Source of the DNA: Planctomycetota bacterium
Lineage (GTDB): Bacteria > Planctomycetota > Phycisphaerae > Phycisphaerales > Zrk34
Assembly (NCBI GenBank): GCA_016125255.1
Contig: WGMD01000009.1
Location: 1 to 64,000, forward strand
DNA: 64,000 nt
Direction of reading: 5' to 3'
Of this stretch, positions 44,469-53,249 are shown piece by piece. The notes beneath the pieces were generated by a model. The model made no database searches. It was not told where the DNA came from and was given only the letters and a program-made list of their open reading frames with translations. The translations under genes and the position numbers were made by a program. Each line of letters starts with the position of its first letter. Within the stretch, counting starts at the first letter, position 1.

Positions 44469-44510
44469 GCGACACAACGTGTCGCGCGACGCGCCGCTCG
44501 TTGAGCGGCG
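44469..44510. other. Two tandem hairpins between cassette C genes 3 and 4
   Basis: Hairpin 1 (44469-44485) has a 7-bp stem GCGACAC/GTGTCGC. Hairpin 2 (44492-44510) has an 8-bp stem CGCCGCTC/GAGCGGCG with a GTT loop. Hairpin 2 matches the one before pseudopilin B. There is no T-run; they may cause attenuation or protect the mRNA. Confidence 0.65.
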
Positions 44511-44530
44511 GCTATCGGGAACAACGTCTC

Positions 44531-45349
44531 ATGCGACACCGCGCCTTCACGTTGATCGAACTGCTCGTCGTCGTGGCGATCATCGCGCTGCTCATCGCGA
44601 TTCTGCTTCCGTCGCTGACCAAGGCACGGCAGGCCGCCAGGGAAACAGTCTGCGGCACCAACCTGCACCAGATCGGCATCATCGCGATGATGTACGAAGG
44701 CGACAACCGCCGCATGCCGCTGCATCATTCGGAATGGCGACGCTACATCGACAAGAACAACGGCGGCAATCACCGCCCCTACCAGTTTTCCAGCGACGGG
44801 TCGCCCGGCTGGGATGTGCGGCCGATGTGGGAGCGGTACACGTCGCTGAATGTGATGAACTGTCCGTTCCTTCCGTTTCTGGACATGAGCGTCAAGACCA
44901 CGCCGACGACGACCGCGCGCGTGTACGGCGACTACGTGCTGACGATGGGCTTCTGGGGGGACAAGGGGTTCGTCGTGACGGATCCGCCGGCGTCGGGTCA
45001 GCCGTGGACCCGGTCGCTGGATCGGTGGACGTACAACGGGCGCGAGCTGAAGGTGCTGGCGGGGGATCGCATGTGCTTCGATCCGAACGTCACCGAGCCG
45101 GCCCGCGTCAATCATGTCACGGACGACTCGTTCATCCTCAACAATTCGCAGAAGCCCACCGCCGCCGTCCCCGCCATCACGACGCAACTCTACTCGAACG
45201 CTGTCACCGATCCGCGCAAGCCCTTCCGGGCCGACTATGTCTTCGTCGATGGTCACGTCGGCCGCTACGACGCGACCGACCCCGCCCTCATCGACGTGCA
45301 CGAGCGCTCCGCCGGCGTGACGCTCAACTACCTTCTGCCCGCCCAGTGA
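44531..45349 (+). CDS. Type II pseudopilin (cassette C)
   Basis: 272 residues from [18 protein letters not shown]: a five-residue leader, the Phe cleavage site, a hydrophobic helix, then [21 protein letters not shown] as in DUF1559-type pseudopilins. The C-terminal motif is [10 protein letters not shown]. It closes cassette C and is followed by a sialidase-like gene 43 bp downstream. Confidence 0.88.
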   Translation: MRHRAFTLIELLVVVAIIALLIAILLPSLTKARQAARETVCGTNLHQIGIIAMMYEGDNRRMPLHHSEWRRYIDKNNGGNHRPYQFSSDGSPGWDVRPMWERYTSLNVMNCPFLPFLDMSVKTTPTTTARVYGDYVLTMGFWGDKGFVVTDPPASGQPWTRSLDRWTYNGRELKVLAGDRMCFDPNVTEPARVNHVTDDSFILNNSQKPTAAVPAITTQLYSNAVTDPRKPFRADYVFVDGHVGRYDATDPALIDVHERSAGVTLNYLLPAQ

Positions 45350-45392
45350 CGCGCCGCTTCGTCCCGCAACTTTGAACTTGGAGTGATCCCCC

Positions 45393-46682
45393 ATGCCCAC
45401 CGATCCCGCCTTCTCGCGTCGCCAGGCCCTCGGCGCCTCGATGCTCGCCGCCGTCGGCCTTTCGACGCACGCCGCGCCGACCGCCCGCGCCGATGAACCG
45501 GCCGCGCCCGCGCCGGCGAATCGCGCCCAGCTTCTCGCGCCCGATTACTCACTCGTTCACAAGCGCGACAATCCCCGCACGTACGTCGAAGGTTGCGGGC
45601 TCATCACGCTTTCCGGCGGGGATATCGTGGCCGTCGTCCCGGTCGTCCCGCGCGGCGGCGTCCCCAAGCAGGGACCGACCGCCATCCATATCGTCCGCAG
45701 CGCCGACGGCGGAGCGACATGGGAGCCGCTCAGCGAGTTGCCCTATTACTCCGCCGCTCCGTTCGTGCATGACGGCGCGCTCTACCTGATCCTTTTCACG
45801 ATGGGCACGCGCTACCGCAATGACGATGTGATGATCACCAAAAGCACCGACGGCGGGAAAACATGGGCTCCGCCCGCCCGCATTTTCGAGGGACATTACT
45901 GGAATTGCCACACCGCCATGGTCGAACACAACGGCCGGCTCCACTGGGCGATCGACGATCTGATCAACGGCAGTACGAGCCACCGCTCGCCGCGCGCCGT
46001 CGTGTGCGATCTGGCGGCGGACCCGATGAACGCCGCAAGCTGGCGCATGTCGAATCTGATTCCCTTCCCCGGCATGACCGAAGCGTGGCAGAACACGAGC
46101 ATCACCGTCAAGGGCTGGACCGATCACTGGCTCGAATCCAACATCATCAAAGTCGGCGACCGGCTTCGCATGACCGCCACCGTCAAAATCCGCTCGCAGA
46201 CCACCTCGAACATCGCGGCGGTCTTCGATCTTGACGACGACGGCAAGGACCTGAAGCTGAGCTTCACGCAGTTCTTCTCCATGCCCGGCGGACACCTCAA
46301 GTTCACGATCCTCCGCGACGAGCCGTCCGGCCTGTTCTGGGCAACCTCCAACTGGTGCATCGACAGTCAGGAGACGCACGACTGGTACGAGAAGTCGCGC
46401 AAGGCAAACGAGTTCACCGGTCACGGCGGCAACGACCGGCGGCTGCTCATGCTCATGTACTCGATCGACGCCATGAACTGGTTCCCCGCCGGGTGCATCG
46501 CGCTGGCGCCGCGCGTGCGGCAATCGTTCATGTACCCGCGCCCGGTGATCGCCGGCGACGACATCCTCGTCATCGCCCGCTCGAGCGTCGATGCGCCGAA
46601 CCAGCACGATGCCGACTGTGCGACGTTCCACCGCGTCCGCGACTTCCGCCGCCTCGCGTTGTCCCTGCCGCCGATCGGGTGA
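45393..46682 (+). CDS. Tat-exported sialidase-fold protein (BNR repeats)
   Basis: 429 residues. A twin-arginine signal (SRRQALGASMLAAVGLST) is followed by a six-bladed propeller with Asp boxes SADGGATW and STDGGKTW. An N-terminal strand carries YVEGCGLITLSGGDIVAVVP. Residues that would bind sialic acid cannot be assigned with confidence, so it may hydrolyse another sugar or be a binding protein. It lies 43 bp after cassette C on the same strand, behind TTGGAG, so it may belong to the cassette's regulon. Confidence 0.82.
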   Translation: MPTDPAFSRRQALGASMLAAVGLSTHAAPTARADEPAAPAPANRAQLLAPDYSLVHKRDNPRTYVEGCGLITLSGGDIVAVVPVVPRGGVPKQGPTAIHIVRSADGGATWEPLSELPYYSAAPFVHDGALYLILFTMGTRYRNDDVMITKSTDGGKTWAPPARIFEGHYWNCHTAMVEHNGRLHWAIDDLINGSTSHRSPRAVVCDLAADPMNAASWRMSNLIPFPGMTEAWQNTSITVKGWTDHWLESNIIKVGDRLRMTATVKIRSQTTSNIAAVFDLDDDGKDLKLSFTQFFSMPGGHLKFTILRDEPSGLFWATSNWCIDSQETHDWYEKSRKANEFTGHGGNDRRLLMLMYSIDAMNWFPAGCIALAPRVRQSFMYPRPVIAGDDILVIARSSVDAPNQHDADCATFHRVRDFRRLALSLPPIG

Positions 46683-46824
46683 TCACCTTCGCGCTCCAAT
46701 GAAACTCAGGGTGTCGCGCCCCGGGTTTCTTCAAGGGGTGAGTTGACACGCAAAAAACATTTCATTTTTCCGGCACGCGACGCGTCGCCGGCGGATATTC
46801 TTGTGGTTCCAAGAGAAAATCCGT

Positions 46825-47340
46825 ATGGCGGTCAGTAACGAACAGATTGTGCAAACCATTGTCAGGCAACGCATTGCGATGCATTCGTACCTATGGTCCA
46901 TCCTGCGGGATCAGTCCATGGTCGAGGATGCGTTGCAGGAACTGAGTCTGCTGGCGGTGCAGAAGCGCGAGGAGATCGCGGACGCGGATCACCTGTCCGG
47001 CTGGCTTCGCACATCCGGGCGGTTCATCGCTCTGCGCATGATCGAAAAGGCCCAGCACGAACCCGGCGCGTTCAGCGCCGCGGCGATGGCCCGGCTCGAT
47101 CAGGCGTGGGCCGAACTGGACGATCGCAATCACGCGCACGCCACCGACGCCCTCAAGGCGTGTCTGGAGAAGTTGTCGCCGTCATCGTTGGCGCTGGTGC
47201 GTGAGCGTTACGCAAACAATCTGACCGGCGATCGTCTCGCCGAAGCCGTGCAGTTGCCTCGCCGGACAGTGTATCGCAACCTGTCGCGCATCCTGAGCAG
47301 TCTGAGCGACTGCGTGCGCTACCGGCTCAACGCCGAATGA
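46825..47340 (+). CDS. ECF sigma factor, divergent member (cassette D)
   Basis: 171 residues from MAVSNEQIVQTIVRQRIA. A TTG at 46801 is a longer alternative. Region 2 is recognisable in MVEDALQELSLLAVQK and LSGWLRTSGRFIALRM, but the usual W-x-K-[AFM] segment is altered. Region 4 has LSPSSLALVRERYANNLTGD and RRTVYRNLSRILSSL. It overlaps the FecR gene by ATGA. An A/T-rich block lies at 46751-46775. Confidence 0.85.
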   Translation: MAVSNEQIVQTIVRQRIAMHSYLWSILRDQSMVEDALQELSLLAVQKREEIADADHLSGWLRTSGRFIALRMIEKAQHEPGAFSAAAMARLDQAWAELDDRNHAHATDALKACLEKLSPSSLALVRERYANNLTGDRLAEAVQLPRRTVYRNLSRILSSLSDCVRYRLNAE

Positions 47341-48824
47341 ATCACAACGCCGACAACCCGCTGCCCGAACTGCTCGCCGCGTATCTGGACGGCCGACTGT
47401 CTGCTGATGAGTTGCGTGAGTTCGCTGCATGGGTCGACACCAATGACGATTCCCGCCGGCAGTACGTGCAGTTGTGCTACCTGACGAGTCTGCTGGCGGA
47501 GACGGCGGGGGATGTGCTGGGTCAGGTTCGCGAGATGAGCCGGGAAGAAGGGTTCAGGGTTCAGGGTTCGGGGTTCAGGTTCAAGGCAGCGATCGCCGCA
47601 CTGATCACGCTCGCCGCAGCACTGACTTACTGGTACCTGCTTCCGACTCCGCACTCCCAACTTCCCGCTCCCCACTCCCCCGTATCCTTCGCCATCCTCA
47701 GTGACCTTTCCTCCGATGCGCAATTCGCCGACGGCGATCGCCCCCTCGGCGAAGGCCTCACCGGTCCGATTGAACTGACCGCCGGGCGTGCTCAGCTCAT
47801 GTTCAGTTCCACCGCCGTCGTCGATCTGACCGGGCCGTGCCGGTTCGAGATGACCGGCCCAAACCGGGGCAAACTCGCCGCGGGCGCGCTGGAGGCATAC
47901 GTGCCGAAAAACGCCCGCGGATTCACGATCGACGGCCCCAACGGAATGAAGGCCGTCGATCTGGGCACCCGATTCAAACTGGCCATCGATGACGCGGGCC
48001 GGCCCAGCTTGGACGTCATGACCGGTCGCGTCGAGTTCACCGCGCCGGGCGGGGTCGGAATGAAGACGACCCTCGCGGCGGGACAGAAATTGGTGCTCGA
48101 TGCCTCGGGTCGCCCGCGGATTACGACGCTGCCGTTGATCGCGTTTGTCGGCGTCGATCATGGCGTCGGCGCGCATCTGCGCACCGGCAGCGTGCCCAAG
48201 CACCTCGACGCCGACGGCGACAACTTGTACGGCTCCGCCGGGCACGTTTACTGGAACACGACGCCGATCGCCTCCGCCGATGGCCCGCTTAACGGTCATA
48301 ACGCCGAGCGGCCCGCCGCCAATCGCCGGCTGCGCCTTCCGCCGTTCATCGCGCAGCTTGTGGAGTCGCCGGACACGACGGCGGCGCGCGACTTCGGATA
48401 TGCGCCGATCGACGATCCGCAGGCGCCGCTGTCGAAGTCGATGCCGCAGGTCGAATCGGGCATGCTCGTGCATTCGGTGAGCGGCGACGCGCAGGCGCTG
48501 ACGATGGTGCGGCTGGTGGTCGGACGGGACGTGCCGGCGGGGGGGTTCCGCCTCGGCGTCCTCATCGACTGCACCGACAAGACGCATCTGAATCCGCGCC
48601 GCCTCAGTCTCGTGAGCGGCCAGTCCAGCGCGACCGCCGAAGTCGACGAGCAGACGCTCGACGGCGTGGGCGACGTGCTGCTGTTCGACGTTCTCGAGGC
48701 CCGGCCCGGCGATGAAATCGAGCTTCGCGTCATCCCCTGGGGCGATCTGAAATCCACCGTCATTTCCGCAATGACCTTCGATGTGCTACCCAAACCGCGA
48801 ATCACTAAGGAGAGGCAACCATGA
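47337..48824 (+). CDS. FecR-like transmembrane regulator (cassette D)
   Basis: 495 residues. Cytoplasmic helical region (1-70); a repeat-encoded GFRVQGSGF segment (72-80); membrane helix (about 84-101); a second repeat-encoded PTPHSQLPAPHS segment (103-114); FecR domain (about 118-255, with DLTGPCRFEMTGPNRGKLAAG and AVDLGTRFKLAI); then an ectodomain (about 270-490) that resembles the exported protein encoded next, for example HLDADGDNLYGSAGHV against SFDADGDNRYGTDGYV. Both ends overlap neighbours by ATGA. Confidence 0.88.
   Translation: MNHNADNPLPELLAAYLDGRLSADELREFAAWVDTNDDSRRQYVQLCYLTSLLAETAGDVLGQVREMSREEGFRVQGSGFRFKAAIAALITLAAALTYWYLLPTPHSQLPAPHSPVSFAILSDLSSDAQFADGDRPLGEGLTGPIELTAGRAQLMFSSTAVVDLTGPCRFEMTGPNRGKLAAGALEAYVPKNARGFTIDGPNGMKAVDLGTRFKLAIDDAGRPSLDVMTGRVEFTAPGGVGMKTTLAAGQKLVLDASGRPRITTLPLIAFVGVDHGVGAHLRTGSVPKHLDADGDNLYGSAGHVYWNTTPIASADGPLNGHNAERPAANRRLRLPPFIAQLVESPDTTAARDFGYAPIDDPQAPLSKSMPQVESGMLVHSVSGDAQALTMVRLVVGRDVPAGGFRLGVLIDCTDKTHLNPRRLSLVSGQSSATAEVDEQTLDGVGDVLLFDVLEARPGDEIELRVIPWGDLKSTVISAMTFDVLPKPRITKERQP
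47550..47584. repeat. Heptamer tract (GGGTTCA)n before the membrane helix of FecR D
   Basis: Four units (GGGTTCA, GGGTTCA, GGGTTCG, GGGTTCA) and a partial fifth encode GFRVQGSGFRF in frame. The corresponding tract in FecR E is at 55862-55889. Confidence 0.88.
47651..47678. repeat. Heptamer tract (CCACTCC)n after the membrane helix of FecR D
   Basis: Four degenerate 7-bp units (GCACTCC, CAACTTC, CCGCTCC, CCACTCC) encode PHSQLPAPHS in frame. The counterpart in FecR E is at 55755-55789. Confidence 0.8.
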
Positions 48825-49729
48825 AGACGCAACGTCTGGTTCTCGTCACGATGATCGCCGCGGCCTCCGCCGCACAAGCCGCCACCGTCACCTCCGTCGG
48901 CACCGTGACGAATCAGCCCGGCTGGCATTCGACGGGCGTCGCCAAATCGTTCGACGCCGACGGCGACAATCGCTACGGCACCGACGGATATGTGATCTTC
49001 GGCGTGACCAATCAGGCGGACAACACCGGCATACCCACATCGTCGCATGGCTACAGCACCACCGCGTTCGGAGACGCCTTTTCCGCCAGCAACAACAATG
49101 GTGTCACCGTGTTTAATGGCACCAGCGGTTCGCCCGGCGCCTACGCCTCGGGATTGCCCAGCTACATTTCATCCCTGTCCGCGGGAACCAGTTACACGAG
49201 CACCGCCGCGAACTTCGCCACGGTTTCTACGCCCCAATACGCCAATGGTGACGACCCCCGGCTTGTCTCCGCCGCGACGGTCGCCGACGCACGCATTGGC
49301 GGAAGCGTGGGGCCCCTCGGTGATGGAACCACGGTCGGGACATATCAGAATATTTTCTCGTTCACTGTTGCCGCCGGATCGCCGAGCACCTTCCGCGTGG
49401 GTATTCTCTTCGGCAACATCAATGACTTTTTCACGCCGACCGCCATCCGTATTTCGCAGAACGGCGGGGGCGGCACGGCGACGATCGCCAGTCTCGTCAT
49501 GCCCGCCGCGCCCGAACTGGACTGGGCCTTTTTCGACATCACCGGCGCCACGGCCGGCACCAAGTTCGACATCTTCGCACAGGTCCGCGACCGCGCCGCA
49601 TCCACCAATGACCGCACCGCGCTCGACGGCATCGTGTTCGACCACGCCGTCGCCACCGTGCCGACGCCGATGGCGCTGCCTGCGGGGTTGATGATGTTGA
49701 GTATTGCCGCGATGCGCCGACGCAAATGA
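48821..49729 (+). CDS. PEP-CTERM-like exported protein (cassette D)
   Basis: 302 residues. The signal peptide ends near AAQA. A single beta-rich domain (about 25-275) contains KSFDADGDNRYGTDGYV, STFRVGILFGNINDFFTPTAIRISQ and AFFDITGATAGTKFDIFAQ. The tail is VPTPMALPAG, a hydrophobic stretch and RRRK. Overlaps on both sides are ATGA. The domain has a paralogue in the ectodomain of the upstream FecR protein. Its ligand is unknown. Confidence 0.87.
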   Translation: MKTQRLVLVTMIAAASAAQAATVTSVGTVTNQPGWHSTGVAKSFDADGDNRYGTDGYVIFGVTNQADNTGIPTSSHGYSTTAFGDAFSASNNNGVTVFNGTSGSPGAYASGLPSYISSLSAGTSYTSTAANFATVSTPQYANGDDPRLVSAATVADARIGGSVGPLGDGTTVGTYQNIFSFTVAAGSPSTFRVGILFGNINDFFTPTAIRISQNGGGGTATIASLVMPAAPELDWAFFDITGATAGTKFDIFAQVRDRAASTNDRTALDGIVFDHAVATVPTPMALPAGLMMLSIAAMRRRK

Positions 49730-50457
49730 AAAGAAGTGCATTCACATTGATCGAACTGCTCGTCGTCGTGAGCATCATCGTTCTGCTCATCGCGATTTTG
49801 CTTCCGTCGATGAGCCGGGCGCGCGAGCTGGCCAAGCGCACCGCGTGCGCTTCGAATCTTCATCAGCTTTCACTGAGCACCTATTACTACACGACCGACT
49901 TCAAAGGGCACTATCCCTACCGCGGAGCGGCCTCGGACCCGAACCCCGCGACCTGGTGGACGAGCGGGTTCACCGATGATCGCGCGCTGTGGAAGGGCTA
50001 CATCGCCGATTACACCGTTGCCGGCGGATCGACGCTGTTCTGGTGCCCGAGCAATCCCTGGCCGTTCGATGCGCTTTATCCGCGTCAGCGCTGGCCGCAC
50101 AACACCGCCGGAGTCTTCCGCTATCAGGCCGGATACAACTTTTTCGGCAACATTCATTCATCGCTGGGCACCTGGCGACCCGGCCGCAACGTCATCAGCA
50201 CCGTGATGGACGTCAAGGCGGGCGATCAGTTGTGGACGGACTTCGCGGAAGACAAGACGGTGCCGCTGGGGTCGTGGCGGCTGGTCAGTCATTCGCGCGT
50301 GCTGGGCGATCACGAGTTCTCGACGCTCGGCCCCGAAGGCCTCAACAGCTCCGGCGCCGACGGGTCCGTCCGCTGGTACAACCACAGCGCGGACACGGAG
50401 CTGGCCTCCTATTCGCACAATGCCATCACCGGCGACTGGTGGGGCAAAACACATTGA
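49726..50457 (+). CDS. Type II pseudopilin (cassette D)
   Basis: 243 residues from [18 protein letters not shown]: five-residue leader and Phe cleavage site, a hydrophobic helix, LLPSMSRARELAKRTACASNLHQL, and a C-terminal GADGSVRWYNH motif. It starts with an ATGA overlap and ends 26 bp before a bidirectional terminator, closing cassette D. Confidence 0.88.
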   Translation: MKRSAFTLIELLVVVSIIVLLIAILLPSMSRARELAKRTACASNLHQLSLSTYYYTTDFKGHYPYRGAASDPNPATWWTSGFTDDRALWKGYIADYTVAGGSTLFWCPSNPWPFDALYPRQRWPHNTAGVFRYQAGYNFFGNIHSSLGTWRPGRNVISTVMDVKAGDQLWTDFAEDKTVPLGSWRLVSHSRVLGDHEFSTLGPEGLNSSGADGSVRWYNHSADTELASYSHNAITGDWWGKTH

Positions 50458-50482
50458 ATTTCCGCCGCATGACGCCATGAAA

Positions 50483-50509
50483 AAACCCACGGTGCGGCAC
50501 CGTGGGTTT
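50483..50509. terminator. Bidirectional terminator
   Basis: A perfect 12-bp stem AAACCCACGGTG/CACCGTGGGTTT with a CGG loop, A-rich before and T-containing after. It lies between the convergent ends of cassette D and the oxidoreductase gene. Confidence 0.85.
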
Positions 50510-50532
50510 GTGATTTGAAAGCAGCGGGGCGG

Positions 50533-51825
50533 TCAGGCGAACTTCGTTTCGCCGGGGATGGCGACCTTCGGCTCGGGCGCGGGGCCCCAGGCGAACGTGT
50601 CGGGGACGAGCTTCTCCTGCGAATTGAGGGCCTGATCCCAGGTGAGCTTCTGCCCGGTGTAGGCGGACATGCGGCCCATGATCGCCATCATCGTGCTCTG
50701 CGCCATGTACGTGCCGTTGTTGATCGTCCTGCCCGCACGCAGGGCCGCGAACAGTTCGTTGTGCTCGTTCTGGTACATGTCGTCCGACACGCCGCGCTCC
50801 AGCTTGAACTTCCATTCGTTTTCGCCGGTGATCGAATGCGACTGAAGCTCGGCCTTGCCCTTGTTGCCGATGAGGTAATCGTTGACGCCGTTGTGGCATT
50901 TGCTGTTGCCGGCGAGCTGGCGGCAGGAGCTGTGGAGCTTCATGCCGTTCTTCCATTCGTAGACGTTGTAGAAGTGGTCATAGATGTTGCCGTACTTGGG
51001 ATCGGTGCGCGCGATGCGTCCGCCCATCGACTGCACGCTTACCGGCGGCTCATCGCCCATGACCCACGCGATCTTGTCGATGCTGTGAATATGCTGCTCG
51101 GTGATGTGGTCGCCGGAGAGCCACGTATGGTAGAGCCAGTTGCGCATCTGGTACTCCATGCGCGACCACTTCTCGTTGTCCCCGCGGTGCCAGAGCCCGC
51201 CGGTCCAGTAGTACGTCTCGGCGGCGAGGATGTCGCCGATCGCCCCGTCGTGAATCCGCTTGACCGTCTCCTGCTTGGCGTGCTGATACCGATAGCACAG
51301 GCCCGACACGATCGTGATGTTCTTCTGCTTCGCCAGCGCGACCGTCTCGATCACATCCCGCACGCCCGGCGCATCCGTCGCCACCGGCTTCTCGCAGAAC
51401 ACGTGCTTGCCCTTCTCGACCGCGTACTTCAGATGAATCGGACGGAAACCCGGAGGCGTCGCCAGCAGCACGACGTCGACGTTGTCGATGACATTCTTAT
51501 ATGCATCGAACCCGTCGAAGCAGCGCTCCTTGGGCACGTCCACCTGATCCTTGAAGTCCTTCGTCAGGTTGCTGAGCGTGCCTTCGACCTTGTCCATGAA
51601 TGCATCGCCCAGCGCGACAAGCTTGACGTCCTTCCCCGCCGTCATCGCCTGCCCCGCAGCGCCCGTTCCGCGTCCGCCGCAGCCGACGAGACCGATGCGG
51701 ATCGTGTCCGACCCGGCGGCGTAGACGCTGCGCGCGAAGTTGAGATTGGCGGCCAGCGCCCCGGCGGCGGTGAGGGCGGCGGACTGTTTGACGAACTGAC
51801 GACGCGAGGGAGTCGAATCCGACAT
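50533..51825 (-). CDS. Tat-exported Gfo/Idh/MocA oxidoreductase
   Basis: 430 residues from MSDSTPSRRQFVKQSAAL. The ATG follows GGAG; a GTG four codons upstream is the alternative. A twin-arginine signal precedes a Rossmann domain (IRIGLVGCGGRGTG, about 45-58), the family motif GKHVFCEKPVATD (Glu-Lys-Pro) and a C-terminal substrate domain with HITEQHIHSIDKIAW. Such exported enzymes oxidise or epimerise sugars with NAD(P); the substrate is unknown. It is divergent from a sugar isomerase-like gene, so the two may act on the same compound. Confidence 0.92.
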   Translation of the reverse strand: MSDSTPSRRQFVKQSAALTAAGALAANLNFARSVYAAGSDTIRIGLVGCGGRGTGAAGQAMTAGKDVKLVALGDAFMDKVEGTLSNLTKDFKDQVDVPKERCFDGFDAYKNVIDNVDVVLLATPPGFRPIHLKYAVEKGKHVFCEKPVATDAPGVRDVIETVALAKQKNITIVSGLCYRYQHAKQETVKRIHDGAIGDILAAETYYWTGGLWHRGDNEKWSRMEYQMRNWLYHTWLSGDHITEQHIHSIDKIAWVMGDEPPVSVQSMGGRIARTDPKYGNIYDHFYNVYEWKNGMKLHSSCRQLAGNSKCHNGVNDYLIGNKGKAELQSHSITGENEWKFKLERGVSDDMYQNEHNELFAALRAGRTINNGTYMAQSTMMAIMGRMSAYTGQKLTWDQALNSQEKLVPDTFAWGPAPEPKVAIPGETKFA

Positions 51826-51870
51826 GATGGTCTCCACAAATTCGCTGGATCAAAGCAGGCGGGATAAACG

Positions 51871-51876
51871 TATAAT
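51871..51876 (+). promoter_or_regulatory. Candidate -10 element of the isomerase gene
   Basis: A TATAAT lies 51 bp before the start at 51928, in the short divergent gap. No clear -35 hexamer is visible. Confidence 0.35.
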
Positions 51877-51927
51877 AACCGACATCCCGCCGGCTTTCTA
51901 ACGTCGCTTTTTTGAAGGAGTTTCCGA

Positions 51928-52851
51928 ATGTCGTCTCCAAGCATGCCGCGCCGCTCGTTCCTCGGCGCCTCCGTCGCCGCGCTCTCCGCCGCCGCCGTGT
52001 CGACCAACCTCGCCGCCGAAGCACGCGCCGACATTCCCGACCCGCCCGGCGATCGGCGCATCTTTAAATCCCTCAAGTACGGCATGCTCAAACACGACGG
52101 CTCCACCACCGAGCGATTCAAGCTGCTCAAGGAAGTCGGCTTCGACGCCGTCGAACTCGATACGCCCGGCCTCAACGTCGCTGACATCATCGCCGCACGC
52201 GACGCCTCCGGGCTCCCCGTCGACGGCACCGTCATCAGCACCCACTGGTCCGTCCGGCATTCCGATCCCGTCCCCGATGTCCGCGCCAAGGCGCTCGAAG
52301 ATCTCAAGCAGTCCATCCGTGAGACCCACGCCGTCGGCGGCGGCACCGTGCTTCTCGTTGTCGGTCACGGCAAGGATGGAAGCCCCGAAGAAGTCTGGCA
52401 GCGCTCCAGCGAAAACATCGCCAAGGCCATCCCTCTCGCCGCCTACTACGGCGTCGTCATCGCCTTCGAAAACGTCTGGAACCAGTTCCTCTATGACCAC
52501 AACGGCCCGGCCAACCAGACCGCCGACAAGTTCAAGGAGTACGTCGACCAGTTCCACAATCCCTGGGTCGGCGTCCACTTCGACATCGGCAATCACCAAA
52601 AATACTGCAACCCCGCCGATTGGATCCGCACGCTCGGCAAGCGCATCGTCAAACTCGACGCCAAGGGATTTTCCCGCGCCAACAACAAATTCACCAAGAT
52701 CGGCGAAGGCGACATCGACTGGCCCGATGTCCGCAAGGCCCTCGATGAGATCAACTACTACGGCTTCTGCGCCGCCGAAGTCGGCGGCGGCGAGCGCGAC
52801 CGCATGACCGAAATCGTCAGCAACCTCAACAAGTTCGTCCTCGGCGTCTGA
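51928..52851 (+). CDS. Tat-exported sugar phosphate isomerase/epimerase-like TIM barrel
   Basis: 307 residues. A twin-arginine signal (MPRRSFLGASVAALSAAAVS) is followed by an AP-endonuclease-2/xylose-isomerase-like barrel with VGFDAVELDTPG, VVIAFENVWNQF (Glu ligand), VGVHFDIGNHQKY (Asp/His ligands), RIVKLDAKGF and CAAEVGGG (Glu ligand). Catalyses sugar or polyol isomerisation in known relatives. A GAAGGAG site precedes the start and a strong hairpin follows the stop. It is paired divergently with the Gfo/Idh/MocA gene. Confidence 0.9.
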   Translation: MSSPSMPRRSFLGASVAALSAAAVSTNLAAEARADIPDPPGDRRIFKSLKYGMLKHDGSTTERFKLLKEVGFDAVELDTPGLNVADIIAARDASGLPVDGTVISTHWSVRHSDPVPDVRAKALEDLKQSIRETHAVGGGTVLLVVGHGKDGSPEEVWQRSSENIAKAIPLAAYYGVVIAFENVWNQFLYDHNGPANQTADKFKEYVDQFHNPWVGVHFDIGNHQKYCNPADWIRTLGKRIVKLDAKGFSRANNKFTKIGEGDIDWPDVRKALDEINYYGFCAAEVGGGERDRMTEIVSNLNKFVLGV

Positions 52852-52902
52852 CCTCCGCAAGGCACGGAGACTGAAGTCCCAGCGCCTCGCCCGCGATTTC
52901 CT

Positions 52903-52931
52903 GAAGCCCACGGCTTGCCGCCGTGGGCTTC
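52903..52931 (+). terminator. Terminator of the isomerase gene
   Basis: A 12-bp stem GAAGCCCACGGC/GCCGTGGGCTTC with a short loop, 52 bp after the stop. The T-run is interrupted (TTCTTC). The stem sequence is almost the same as at 56791-56819. Confidence 0.75.
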
Positions 52932-52951
52932 TTCATAGCGTCCGCGCCTGT

Positions 52952-53249
52952 GTCACGTTATCCATTCACACCGGCGCGGCGCGCCTCCGCTTTTTCGACC
53001 GCCGCCGTGCGCCCGTATTCGCAGCCCAAAATCGCAACATTTCCCGCACCACATGGGTCGCTTCCGCCGCTTCGCCCGCGCGGTGCGCATCAGCGCGGAG
53101 AGTGTTGACAAGCGGGTGCGCGCTTTTGCGGGACTTACATCGTGGTCGCGACACGATCGTGCGATTGTTTCCGCGCCGGTGCGCACCATGCGCGCGGCGT
53201 AAAGCGGGTGAAATGACCCACGCGCGGTCACTGTGATTGGAAAAACATG
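52952..53249. other. Gap without a supported gene
   Basis: This stretch between two convergent operons is GC-rich with several GCGC words. Short frames exist on the minus strand (about 92-113 codons), but they have no recognisable domain, no ribosome site and no neighbour coupling. I see no RNA gene or strong repeat. Confidence 0.5.

Noticed and set aside
46743-46772. TTGACA as a sigma-70 promoter before cassette D
   Set aside because: The hexamer is perfect, but no acceptable -10 lies 15-19 bp downstream (the site reads TTTTCC), so I did not annotate it as a promoter.
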